Positions 49,501-60,377 of a stretch of DNA of 64,000 nucleotides are shown one piece after another. Both the position numbers and the translations under genes were made by a program. Each line of letters starts with the position of its first letter. The first letter of the stretch is position 1. This DNA is from Brachionus rotundiformis (lineage: Eukaryota > Rotifera > Eurotatoria > Ploima > Brachionidae). The stretch covers positions 2,883,961 to 2,947,960 of the forward strand of contig JAESIW010000137.1 in assembly GCA_016802295.1 (NCBI GenBank), given 5' to 3'. Under the pieces are notes generated by a model. The model saw only the letters and a list, made by a program, of their open reading frames with translations. It searched no databases and had not been told where the DNA came from.

Positions 49501-52500
49501 GCTATCAACTATCTAAAGTGGAAATTCAAGCAGAAAATTAGAGAAAAGAGTATGAAAAATTAACCTGAATTTTAAAAATTTTTTGATCAAAATTTCTAAT
49601 TTAAAGCAAAGTATTTAACTGGAATACAATTTAAATCACTTTGTATTTAATTCGTTTAGTATTAGATTACAATCAATCAATATTAGTTTCAAAAAAAAAT
49701 AGGAATTTCTAATTCTATCCAAACAATAAAAAAATATTAAAATTAATTATTAAATGATAAAGTTATTAAATTATTTAAGATAAATATTTTTTTTTGTTGA
49801 TTTGTTTAAATCCTAAAGTAGTGATTCCTCATTTTGAGAGGTATAAAACTTGTAAGAATTTTTTTAAAATATTTTTTGTCTTGAAGTACTCGTTGCATAA
49901 TTGAGTAGTTTGAAAGTTTTTCTTAATTTTTTATTTAATTATTAATTAGAAAAATTAAACTAAAATTTTTTCAAAATTTAATGAATTTATAAAAAATTTT
50001 TAATTAGATGAAAATGTAGAAACTGAATCTAGCAGATACTCTTCTACTTCTTCAATGAGTTTATCTGGAGAAATTGAGCAAGGTACTATGGACAGTAAAG
50101 ATTTGACTGACGGCTTTCACACAGCACAGTCATTTACTCCAGATGGAAAGCCGATTGGAATGTTTCCTAAAAATCAAGCAAAAACCATGTGTGTTGACAT
50201 AGAGACTGTATATTCTCCTCCACTAGATTCAGACTTTAAACATTTGATCGATCGGTCCCCGTCAATGGCTAGCAGCATTGCGGATACTTCTTCTATGACT
50301 TCAAGTGCTTCTTCTTCATCAATCGATAATCACAATGAATTTAGGGAAGATTATGATGAAAATATTTTTAATGAAAATCAAACTTGGAACAATGATGAAG
50401 AAAATTTACCAAAAACAAATCCTATTTTAGGCAATAAATATAAATCATTGGCAAGTTGCGATTCAAAGTCTAGCAGCGCAACCATGACACCTGTAAATAA
50501 AAATTTTCCCAAATCACCATTCGATATTGAAATTTCACAGCAAAAAAATTCACAAAGAACCAACAGTTCTAGTTCAACAAATACCGTAACTGGTAAAAAT
50601 TTTGGTCAAACTCCAACACAGACTCCAAAAACCTCCAACAAAAAGCAATCATCGTTTATGTTTATTACACAATTTAGTGATGATTTGATACATGATGTAG
50701 CTAACAAAGCTCGTACTTTTAGTACAAAAAAATTTGGTAATTTATTACGTGAAGATTCAAGAGATAAATCCGAAATAAACAATCTGAAAAAATCTCTGTC
50801 CAATCTGCCAAGTTCTATATCAAATATGGGAATTAAATCTGTCGATAGAAATAATAATATTGCCAAGATAGGTGATTCGATTTCTAGTCTAAAAGATATT
50901 GAAAACAATAGTTCAGTATCCAGCTCTCAAGGAACAGAACTAGTTAATAATGAAAATCAGATATTTCTTAAAGAAGTATTGGCAAATGTTTTTGAGGGCC
51001 AAGGAGTTGGATGGCTTAAGATAAGTCGCATAAAGCGTCTAATGGAAGATGAAAATAATCGAAATTTTGTACTAAGTCGATTGAATACTCAGTTGGACAA
51101 GAAATTATCTAACGATGAAGAACACATTGAAGATGTTAAGGTTACCAAAGCAGTTTTTAAAGGAATGGTAAAGTTGTTAAATGCAATAATAGCTGGACTT
51201 GAGCAAACATATGCAAATAATGGTCTTGGCGGAATGGCAAGTGCATTTCAGTTACTCGAAATTGCACATACTCATTACTGGGTGTATGGTAGTGAGCTTA
51301 TTGGAAAAAGTAACTCTTTAGATGGAAATAGTCCAATGTCTGAAAAAAGCAACAGTCCATTTGATAGCAAAGAAAATTTAAGTCTTTCATCGAGTCAAAC
51401 AAGCACATCTAACAACGGTAAATTATCAAATTCTAGTTCACTAATAGGTATTAACAAAATGAACCAGTCATTAAATGCTAATCAAAATAGTAATCAATAT
51501 AATATCCAGTCTACAGGTAATATAGTAGCTCAGTTAGGTAATATATTGAGAAAATAAAAAAAAATTGTTTTCAAATTTAAATTTTAGGAACTTTATGGAA
51601 TAATTCTAAACTAAATAGTTTAACTAAATCTTTTACTTCCAATACTGGCAATTGGGAAAAAAAAACTGTTCTTGATTCAGCACAGTTTACAAACTCTCCT
51701 TTGACCACTAAGTCAATTGTAGTTAAACTTTCTTCAATTTCACAAAAACCTCCAACTCACAATTTTCACAATGATAACTGTAAAAAAGAAAATTTATTAG
51801 AATCTACAAATTTAGGTATTTTTATGTGTAGCATATCTGTTTATTGTTGTTGTGATAGATATTATGTGTGTAGAATTATCTTAAGTTTAAAAAAACCTTT
51901 TCACATATATTTTCTTTAAATTAAATTCAAATGGATTAATTAATTCCAAAAACTATTATTTATTATTAAAGTTTTTTTTTTAATTGTAATAATAATTTAC
52001 AATATAAAATTTTAAATATGTATTTCTTATTAAAAAGTGTATTGCCAATTAAAATTACTTTAAATACACAAATTGAAATATTCACTTTGTGCTGATATGA
52101 AAATATTAATTAATTATTAGATGTCTTAATTAATTAAAAAAAAACTTGGTTAATATTCAATTTATTTTAAGCAAACAAGCAGATTGATGAATTGAATTGT
52201 AATGAGTTAAAAAGACCATCTAAATTATTTACAGATAATCAAAATGATTCAAGATCTATTGATAAAATAATCAGTACTTCAGATTCTAAAAATGACAATT
52301 CGGCTCACTCTCAGCATCGTCCTAGTCTGAAGCCAAAAATTAACCATCACTCAATCAATCCTCAACCCTCACAATCAGCTGATTTTCAAAATTTAACTGA
52401 ATTCAAATCTGGTTTAGTCAATAATTCTCCATCTAATTCTTCGATTAGTCAACATAGTTCTAAATGTAATCAATCGACTTCAGGAGATTCGTCATTGAAT

Positions 52501-53921
52501 ATATTGCCGTTGTCAAAAAGCAAGTTATCTGCCGGATTTAGGTATTCAAAAGGAACTATTACACAAGTTCAAGTTCCATCTCAAACATCAACAGGAATCT
52601 CATCAGAAACAAAAACTTATCTCTTTGAAACAATTGTCTACAATCCTAGAAGTCCATTATGGGATCAAATGCAATTTTGGGAAGATGTTTTCTTGGATGC
52701 TGTTGCCCAAGAAAGAGATATAATTGGACTTGATCAAGGTCCCTCTGAAATGATGGAAAGATATACTCAACTTGGTAATACCGAGCGAAAAAGGCTAGAA
52801 TTTGATGAAGATCATTTACTAGCCGTAATGCTTTACAATTTGATTGCCTACATGGTTATGATGAGAGTAAGCAAAGATGAAATAAGGCGTAAAATTAGAC
52901 GAATGCTTGGAAAATGTCATATTGGACTGTCTATGAGTCAACAAGTTAATGAACTGTTAGACTGCATTGAATATCTAGTAATTTTTAATTAGCTTTTAAA
53001 AGCAATTGATAAAAATTAAAATTTAAGGGTGGTAATGATATTGATTTGAGGCCTGCTGGAAGCCGTTTAATGCAAAAGCAAACATTTGCAGTTCATTTGG
53101 GAACAGATAACAAGGGAGAAATGCTATTTATGGAAGTATGTGATGACTGTATGATTCTAAGAAGTGTAAAAGGAGAAATTTGCCAAAGATGGTGGTTCGA
53201 AAAACTTGTCAATATGACTTATTGTCCTAAAACTAAGGTCTTGTGTTTATGGTGTAAAATAAATGGTGAAACACAATTGACAAAATTCTACACAAAAAAA
53301 GTATAAAATATCTAGCAATATTTTGGAATTTTTTAAATGAACATTTTTTCTAGTGCCGTGACCTGTATTTTTCTATTAAAGAAGCAATGGAAAAAGCTGT
53401 TTCACGACTAAATAGCAATCTTGCTAATTCGAATGCTTCACCAAATGTTTCTGAACTTGGAGGCGAATTTCCAATAAGTGATTTGAATACGAGTGAAAAT
53501 GGAATTTTAGAAATAGGCATGGATGGCATTACCATCATATTTGGAAACAATAAGGAATTTATAGCATTAAAACGAGTTAGAAAATGTACCACACAAAAAG
53601 ATGATATTTTTGTATTAGAAGAATTTGGTAAGCTTGTACATAATTATATTGTAGAAATTTTTTAAAATATTTTTCTAATTTATCATAAAATAAATTTCAA
53701 AAACTAATTTTTTAAATTTAGATCCAAAAATAAAGCAAATTACAATTAGAAAATATAAGTCAACAATGGTAAGTATTTTTTTGAATGATTATTTAATTGC
53801 TTTAATTTATTTGTTTATTGTCTAAATGTTATATTGATCTATATTTTCAATGTTTTAGGCTTCTTTGGCAATATTTGCGTTTCATCGTGTAATTAGTGTT
53901 ATAATTACAAAAATGCAGTAA
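46531..53921 (+). CDS. MADD: MADD / Rab3 guanine-nucleotide exchange factor (DENN domain)
   Basis: MADD activates Rab3 and Rab27 on secretory vesicles. Twelve exons are inferred: 46531-47358, 47413-47697, 47747-47860, 47912-48316, 48367-48598, 50008-51537, 51588-51815, 52172-52977, 53028-53300, 53354-53627, 53722-53768 and 53859-53921. They sum to 1694 codons plus stop. The uDENN part starts FCPRLIDFVIIVG with LLRRYPFEDH and TSLCIISHYPFFSLFRECL. The DENN core has LVDFPLHLPLELLGID, then YNALTMSIMAFVAMLYPLEY. Then come IYGNDVDSVDVATRITMV and DPSLIGDKPKWY. A long serine/asparagine-rich linker precedes GQGVGWLKISRIKRLMED. The C-terminal part has WDQMQFWEDVFLDAVAQE, KCHIGLSMSQQVNELLD, MEVCDDCMILRS and NMTYCPKTKVLCLW. 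The protein ends at MASLAIFAFHRVISV. The 1.4 kb intron after 48598 holds a LINE fragment and a possible cassette exon. Confidence 0.95.
48830..49240 (-). mobile_element. Non-LTR retrotransposon (LINE) 3' fragment in a MADD intron
   Basis: On the minus strand the region first reads RLAKLGLTRLSERRVRGDLI followed by EMYKLVN. After an in-frame stop and a frame change it reads KDPVAALRGNSRVQRESFSA and then a segment with NDFAAVVSAKN-IFFSN. This is the end of the reverse-transcriptase ORF of jockey/CR1-like elements (L-x-x-LGL-x-x-L-x-x-RR-x-RGDLI-x-x-YK, then RGNS-x-x-x-RR and FF-x-N-R). The frame is broken at least twice, so the copy is dead. It lies antisense to MADD. The limits are estimates; the coding-like part is about 49010-49235. 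Confidence 0.7.
49302..49415 (+). other. Candidate cassette exon of MADD
   Basis: A strong acceptor (GAAATTTCAG) is followed by an open frame in the phase left by the exon ending at 48598: AFEPALIQSNHGIIDKKNS and on. A donor at 49416 (GTCATC) would make a 114-base exon that keeps the frame into 50008. The next donor (GTAAAG at 49438) is stronger but breaks the frame. Inclusion would add 38 polar residues to a disordered linker, where the mammalian gene is known to be alternatively spliced. Confidence 0.3.
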
Positions 53922-55176
53922 TAAAAAAGTACCCGTGCCTTAAAAAAGTCAAATCTTGATTAAGGTTTTGGCACAAAAATCTCGATTATTGCATTCAAAA
54001 TGATAACCAAAGATATTTATACTGGTGAACAATATATGATAATAATGAAGAGATTTTTGGCTTTTTTCCTTTAATATTTTGTAATTGATGCCATTGAAAA
54101 TTCATTTTCATTTTAATTTTTTGTTATTTTACTCTTTCTCAGGCAATTATTGTTTAAGTTCTTCCATTGATTATTTATTTATGTAAAAAAAGAAGTTATT
54201 TAATTTTAGATAATTTTTAATGAAGAAAAATTAAATTTAATTTAAGTTAATAAATTGTTCTAAAATTTTATTTGTTATGAAATTTTTACATCATATCATT
54301 CTGCTTTTAAACCAGTCCGTTTAAATACCCATAAACATTTTGAAATTTTTTTGTACTCCTTAGTTGTTGTATTTGATAATTCACAACTTGAGTAATTGAA
54401 AGCTTATAAATCTAAAATCCCAAAACTATTTAGCTTCTTACTGTTTAATGCCCGACATATACCCTTTACCTCTAGTTAAAATGCTTGAAAATGATGCTTA
54501 GTTTTCTTTTACTTGGTTGTGGATTTTTGATTGTGACCAATTTCATTTAAAAAATGAGAAAAATTTTTTTTCCTAGGCAAGTCAGATATGCTATGCAGTT
54601 TTGTGTGTATTTTCGTATATTGAAGCTGGAAAAGAACGAATTTAATCAAACAAAAAGAAGTAATGGTCGCTGAATTAAATGGGTTGTTTAAATGTCATTC
54701 CTAAACCTAATGGATGTTAGTTTTACAATTTTTTTTAATCTATTAATTTAATTTAAATGTCAATTAATGTTGATTTTGGGATTTTTGATTTTTGGATAAA
54801 TAAAAACTCGTAGATTACATATTTAAATTTTTATAAAATAGTTTTGAACCAATCTTTTTAAATTCTACTTTGTCTTTTATTAAATTTTAACTTTGAAAAA
54901 TATAAAACAAAATTTTAAAATTGAAAATTCATGATTTAATTTTTGAACTATAAGACTAATTTATTTTCAATTTGCTTCTTAAGATTTTGTAAAGATTTAA
55001 ATGCTGTTTTAAATTTGCATTGAATTTTCGAAAAATATCTTTGTAAATAAAAAACTTAAATTTAAAAATGATTCAATGTTACAATGAATTTAAAAATTGC
55101 TCGAGTTTCTAGAATTTTTTAAGAATAATTTTAGCAATATTTGAATTAGTTTAGATAAGAAAAAATTAAATAAAAA
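53922..55176. other. Intergenic region between MADD and C1QBP
   Basis: This 1.25 kb AT-rich region lies between two plus-strand genes. It should hold the MADD 3' UTR and the C1QBP promoter. No coding exon, RNA or repeat was recognised. Confidence 0.5.
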
Positions 55177-55964
55177 ATGGCATCCAGATTAATGTTAAGA
55201 GGATTTAGAAATCTGTCCAAATTTCAAATTTTGATTCCAAATTTGAATAAAAAAATTCAGATCAATCAAGTTCTTAGCTTCAATAATGGTGTGTCGTCTA
55301 GAGCCTTTAGTACATCATTGGTCAAAAATTCGAATGTAATGAAAGACTTGTCAAATTTTTTAAATGAAGAAATCAAACTTGAACAAGACGCACAAAAAGA
55401 TTTAAAAACGCCACTGACAGTTACTGGTTTTGAGGTCAAAACTGATGGACCAAACGTTACATTGTCCAAAAACCACAATGATGAATCAATAACAATAAAA
55501 TTGAATGTGAATGGTTCTCTTGATAATGCTGAACCTAATGTTGACCAAGTAGCTGAGAACAAGAATCAAGCGACAGAAGTAAAAAAAAATTTGCTCTACA
55601 GTTCAATTTTAAAAATATCTTTAAATAGCTGAAATCTAGACCTGCATTTTCAATTGAAATAAAACGTGGTGAACAAACCTTGGCTTTTGGATGCTCATTT
55701 TTGCCCGCAGAAGAAGCTGATAAAGATTCTGTTGAGGACTTTCAAATAGACGAATTTGCCATTCATAATGGAGACTGGAATGAGAATGTATATACTGCTG
55801 ATTGTTCGGTGTTAGATGAGAATCTATATGATCTACTTCTCAATCTGCTTGATGAAAGAGGAATGGGAGAAAAATTTGCCAATGAATTAGCTGAATTTTC
55901 GACCTCATATGAGCATCAGCAGTACATAAATTTATTAGAAAAACTTCAAAAATTTACAAAATAA
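55177..55964 (+). CDS. C1QBP: Complement C1q-binding protein homologue (p32/MAM33), mitochondrial
   Basis: p32 is a doughnut-shaped homotrimer of the mitochondrial matrix that supports mitochondrial translation. Two exons (55177-55578 and 55629-55964) join in phase 0 to give 245 residues. The first 45 or so residues form a basic, serine-rich, acid-free mitochondrial presequence (MASRLMLRGFRNLSKFQ ... SSRAFSTSLV). The mature part starts LSNFLNEEIKLEQ and has TVTGFEVKTDGPNVTL. After an acidic loop come FSIEIKRGEQTLAFGCSF, then DFQIDEFAIHN. The end is the family's helical finish LLNLLDERGMGEKFANELAE followed by SYEHQQYINLLEKLQKF. Length and domain order are normal, and the start is unambiguous. 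Confidence 0.95.
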
Positions 55965-57114
55965 TTTTTTACCAAATAAAATTTAAAAGGATATGACAGA
56001 TTTTTACTTGATCCGTTTAAAATTTAAAAAAAAAGCTAAAACCATTTAAATAAATATATTCTATTTCAAAAATTTAAAAACTATTGAGAACCATTTTTAT
56101 TAATATTTAACAAGATGTTTATTTAAAAGGATTTAATGGAAACCAACTGAATGGATAAATTTTCCAAAGTTTGATCCAAAAAAATGAAAATTAAATAATT
56201 TTATCTATAAACTTAGAGTTAAAAATTTTAAAAGGCTAAATTAAAAAATTAAGTATTCTGTTGAAAAATAATCATCAAATAAAATTGAACATTTTTTATG
56301 ATCTTAGCCAAAAACTTTCGGAATATTTAAAATTAAATAGTCAGAACTATTGAATTTATTTCTAAATTTTTCTGGAAAAAATATTCAGATACATCCTTAA
56401 TGAACAGTTTTCCTAGTGTCTTGATTTGTATGGAAGTTTGATCAAGTATTTGTTAGTTGGTCAATACAAGCATTAGACTAAACTTCACTTAACCTTACAT
56501 ACTTTCTTCTCATAATTTGGTTCCATTAAACCATAATAAAAATCGCTTGAAATTGGGCCTTTTGAAAGAAAATAGTTTTAAAACTTATAGTCTTTAATTT
56601 AATTTAATTTATTTATTTTCCCAATTAAATTTTTGCCAGTTTTGAGACAATTCCAAAGCTATTAGGAATAAATTAAAACCAACATTTTTTTGACATATTA
56701 AGTTTTTTGATTTTTTGCAAATTTTTTTTGTAATGAACTAAACTTTAATTTTTTTTTCCTTATTCACTCCATGTGGAGCATAGGGTCATTACTTTTGATT
56801 TCCACTCAAAAACTTTAATTGGGCTGATAAAACTTCACTAAAAAAAAAAAAAATAAATAAATTTTGAAAATTTTATTGATTAATAATTAAAACAAATGAT
56901 TTAAAGTTTTTTTATTTTTTTTTGAAAAAAAAATTATTTAATCCTCATTGAGAAAAGAAAATTGAACAAAAAGTTTGTTGTTGTTGTATTTTTTTTTGAT
57001 AAAACAAATAGAACATTAATTTAACAAAATTAAAAAGGATCATGCAGAAAATTTTTGACTAAATGATCCTTGGTAATCAATTAAAATTGTTTAGTTTTCA
57101 AAATTTATACAGTT
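55965..57114. other. 3'-3' spacer between C1QBP and SRSF1
   Basis: This 1.15 kb convergent spacer contains both 3' UTRs. A slightly GC-richer part at about 56390-56580 was inspected, but no frame or repeat could be assigned. The rest is A/T-rich. Confidence 0.5.
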
Positions 57115-58286
57115 TTAATTTTCTGGACTTTTAGACTTAGTTCTTGATCTTGATTTGGACTCGCGGTCATTCGAGCCATTTTTGTTGCTTGGTTCAACAC
57201 TCGGTGATCTGGATCTTGATCTAGACTCGCTTTTTTCTTTTGATTCGGATCTGGATCTCGATTTAGTACGTCTAGCAGGAGATCTCGATCTATAAGACCT
57301 AGATCTGGAGCGAGAGGATGACTTTCTTGCTCGCTTACGTCTTGAATCATCCAAGCTGGTCGATCTGGACCTAGAACGACGCATTGGAGAGTAAGTGGGC
57401 GAGCCTCTTTCTCTTCGGCGCGATCTAGATACCGATCTTGAACGACTTCTCGAGTACGATCTGGACTTAACATCCGCTCTGACTCGTACATAGCTTGTCT
57501 CCCCCTAAAACAAAAAAATATGTATAAAATTATTTATTATGGCCTAGCTGTTAAGCACTCTGAAACCCAAAGATTTATAATCCAGTATTAAGGCATCCTC
57601 AGACTGTTCCTCAGTAGCTCTCCTAACAAATCCTGACAAGATCAGCTGAGTATTAAAATTTAGAAATGGATCCCGGTTAACCAATGCTCGTTGAGAGTAA
57701 TGGTAGCTTCGGCTCCTTTTAGGGTATCCGCTAAAGGAACAGTTTAAAGACGTTTTTATATCAATTAATAGAAAGCATTGTTTTTGAAATTTAAAAATAC
57801 CTCATGTGATCTAAATTTGGTGTCGTCCAAATTTTTAAGGGCATATTTCATGTCTTCATATCGGACAAACTCTACGACACCAGTTCCATCTTTAAACACA
57901 TCTGCATAGCAAACAGTACCCGCTTCTCTCATGTGGTCTTTCAAGTCCTGCCAGCTTCCAGTAGGAGGCAGGCCTGTGATTATGCATCTGTAGTCGGATC
58001 GTCGTGTAGGTGGCCCGCTGCGGGGTCCTCCGGGACCACGATTTCGCGGTCCTTTCTGAAATTCAACCCTAAGCTTGTGACCTTCGTAGAGATAATTGTC
58101 TCTGCCTCTAACTGCGTCTTCGGCATCCAAAGCATCCTCAAATTCGACAAATGCGAATGGTGGTCCTTTTCGGTTTTTCAAGTCTATGTACTTTATTTTG
58201 CCATATTTATAGAATAGATCTTCGATTTCCTTGGTTCGAATGTCTTGTGGCAGATTACCAATGTATATGCGTGTATCCTTACTCAT
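57115..58286 (-). CDS. SRSF1: Serine/arginine-rich splicing factor 1 (SF2/ASF)
   Basis: SRSF1 is an essential splicing activator that binds exonic enhancers through two RRMs and contacts the spliceosome through its RS domain. It shuttles between nucleus and cytoplasm. Two exons (58286-57801 and 57504-57115) give 291 residues (248 in human; the RS tail is longer here). RRM1 has RNP2 IYIGNL and RNP1 PFAFVEF. The glycine-arginine hinge is GPRNRGPGGPRSGPPTRR. RRM2 is the pseudo-RRM with the invariant SWQDLKDHM and ends KFRSHE|GETSYVRVRAD across the intron. The C-terminal region is RS dipeptides (SRSYSRSRSRSVSRSR and further runs), ending SPEN. The coding exons are GC-richer than the surroundings. 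The 296-base intron carries a 200-base GC-rich insert. Confidence 0.96.
57540..57747 (+). mobile_element. GC-rich insert in the SRSF1 intron, possibly a tRNA-derived SINE
   Basis: About 200 bases of clearly higher GC sit inside an AT-rich intron. On the plus strand, antisense to SRSF1, the insert begins TGGCCTAGCTG. This fits the Pol III A-box consensus TRGYNNARNNG. About 33 bases later comes GATTTATAATCC, a degraded B-box-like sequence. The spacing and the TTAAGCAC after the A-box are tRNA-like. On the sense strand the same stretch starts with a good acceptor (CTGTTCCTTTAG) and meets a stop after three codons, so a regulatory poison exon is an alternative reading. Confidence 0.4.
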
Positions 58287-60377
58287 TGTTGGATTTTACT
58301 TTTATCTAAATAAATTTTCAGTAAAAAGATAAAATTTTTATTTTTTATTTTTCTAATTTGTTTAACAATCGCTTGGGCACACAATTATAAACTAATTACA
58401 AGGAATATGAAATGAAAAACTGCACTATAAAACACGAATTTTTTATTCATTTTGTTATGTCTGAACAAATTATTATTTAAATGACTGTTTTTTTGTCTGA
58501 TTTAAAAAAAAACTTTACAATTATTGTTTTTTTTTGCTTACTTTTTGCAAAAATTTCATCCAATTTAAACTATTTATTTCATAGAGTAAATTGACTTATT
58601 AAAAAAAATTAAAACAATTTTGGAATAGTTAACTAAAATAAAATAAATAATATAGGAAAAAAATTAAAGACAAATTTTTCAACATTAGCTCAAATTTCTA
58701 GCAAAAATCTCGTAATAATTGATGGGTTATACATGTTAATTTGTCCGAAATTGGCTCTTGAAAATGTCTTAATCTTTAGTGTTGTTAATTTTACTATAGA
58801 TTAGGACATTTTCAAGAGTCAATTTCAACATATTTTCACTTGTTAAAAAAATATTTTATTTAGTAGACTTAAAATGGAAGTCTTAGAATGCAAGGTAAAA
58901 TGAATTATTATTTAAAAGATAACATTTTACCTTAATCTTAGTGTCATTAATGTTAAAAAAATAACTAAAAATTAAAATTTTAATCCTTTTCAAAAAAATT
59001 TTACCAAAACTAAATTAATCATTTAAAATTGTATTGAAGTAACTTATTCTTATATTGAGAGTTCCTTAGATTCACTCTTATTTTATTCAATAAATAATTA
59101 AAAAAAACGAATTCGTTATCTTTTACTACGCTTAAAGTAGTGGCCAGACTCTAAGTGTAACATATTAATAACTTTTAATATAGGAATTTTGAAAAAAATT
59201 GTGATATTATGATAACTTAAGATAATTTAATTTTCCATTTGTGAATTAATTCTAGCATTGTTTCTCATTTATAAAGTTTCAAATCTTAGTAAAATTATTC
59301 GAATATGTCAATTTTAAAATATTATTAAAATTGAGATTTTTGATTAATTTTGTTCAGTTGAAAACTATAAAATCTCAAGTTTTAATTAAATAATATTATT
59401 TTTAAATATAACCTTTATCCATTAATTTCAAAATAAATAGATTTAATATTATTAAAGATGATTATTAGCAACAAGCAGACGAAAATTAAAAAATTTGAAA
59501 TATTTTTAAAATATAAAGTTTATCTTTCCTTTTAAATATTTTTAGACTTGACCTCAGGAAGTGAGAGTTTTTTTAAGCAAATTTGACACCCTTTCACAAT
59601 ATAATTTAATATTAAAAATAAAAATTTTAATTAAAAAGGTTATCAACCAATTTGATAGATCATTTTAAACTCATTCTCATTCAATTTTGTTTGTAAAAAA
59701 CTTTAATTATTTTCTGATATCCATGAAAATCCAAACATAAAACTCCTTTTTGAGAAACTCTAATTATACTTACCTTTTACCAAAAATAAACTTTGGTTTG
59801 ATAGAAAATAAAAAAAAATATTTAAGATTTATTTTGAAATTTTCATTTTGGTAACTAAAAAAATATGGATCTTTTATTCATCAAAATAGATAGCTTTTTT
59901 TAAAAAATTTCTATTTATAGTGAAGGAAAAATGATCAAAATTCAACGTGAAACAAGACCTTTATATCATTTATTTCCTTATCAGATAAAGCCGACGTTCT
60001 AAATTTTCAACCTTAATCATCTATTATTTCTTGTGTCATTTAATAAATTTTAAAAATCTTTTTATTTTTAAGATCGACCGACCTATTTTAATTAAAAAGG
60101 TTATCTTTGAATCGACAGGAAAAAGTTGAATAGATCACCCACTGAGCAAATATTGTTTTATTTAACATCATATATAATTTAAAAAAATAGTTCTAAAAAC
60201 AAAATTTGGGGTTCTTTATCCAAATAAAATTTGATCAATAAAATTTATTGTAAAATGTATAGATTAATTGGTTCACCTTTATAAAATCTTTTAAATAAAA
60301 AAATTGAAATAAAATCAAATATAAAAATAAACTAAACTTTATTTCTAAAATGTATAGAAAAGATAATTTATACTGAG
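58287..60377. other. Intergenic region between SRSF1 and MON1
   Basis: This 2.1 kb AT-rich region lies upstream of SRSF1 and downstream of MON1, both on the minus strand. Apart from the 80-base hairpin at 58747-58826 and the SRSF1 promoter expected at its left end, nothing was recognised. Confidence 0.5.
58747..58826 (+). ncRNA. Candidate microRNA precursor hairpin
   Basis: Two 34-base arms (58747-58780 and 58793-58826) are separated by a 12-base loop. Read as plus-strand RNA, the stem has 31 Watson-Crick pairs, two G-U pairs and one U-U mismatch. The size and loop are those of a pre-microRNA. The 5' arm core is TTGGCTCTTGAAAATGTCTT, and the 3' arm core is AGGACATTTTCAAGAGTCAA. I do not recognise the mature sequence as a known family. 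An inverted-duplication transposon scar is the alternative. Confidence 0.45.

Noticed and set aside
57105..57491. 128-codon minus frame over the SRSF1 RS region
   Set aside because: It is a shadow frame of the RS repeats. The frame with RS dipeptides joins in phase to RRM2.
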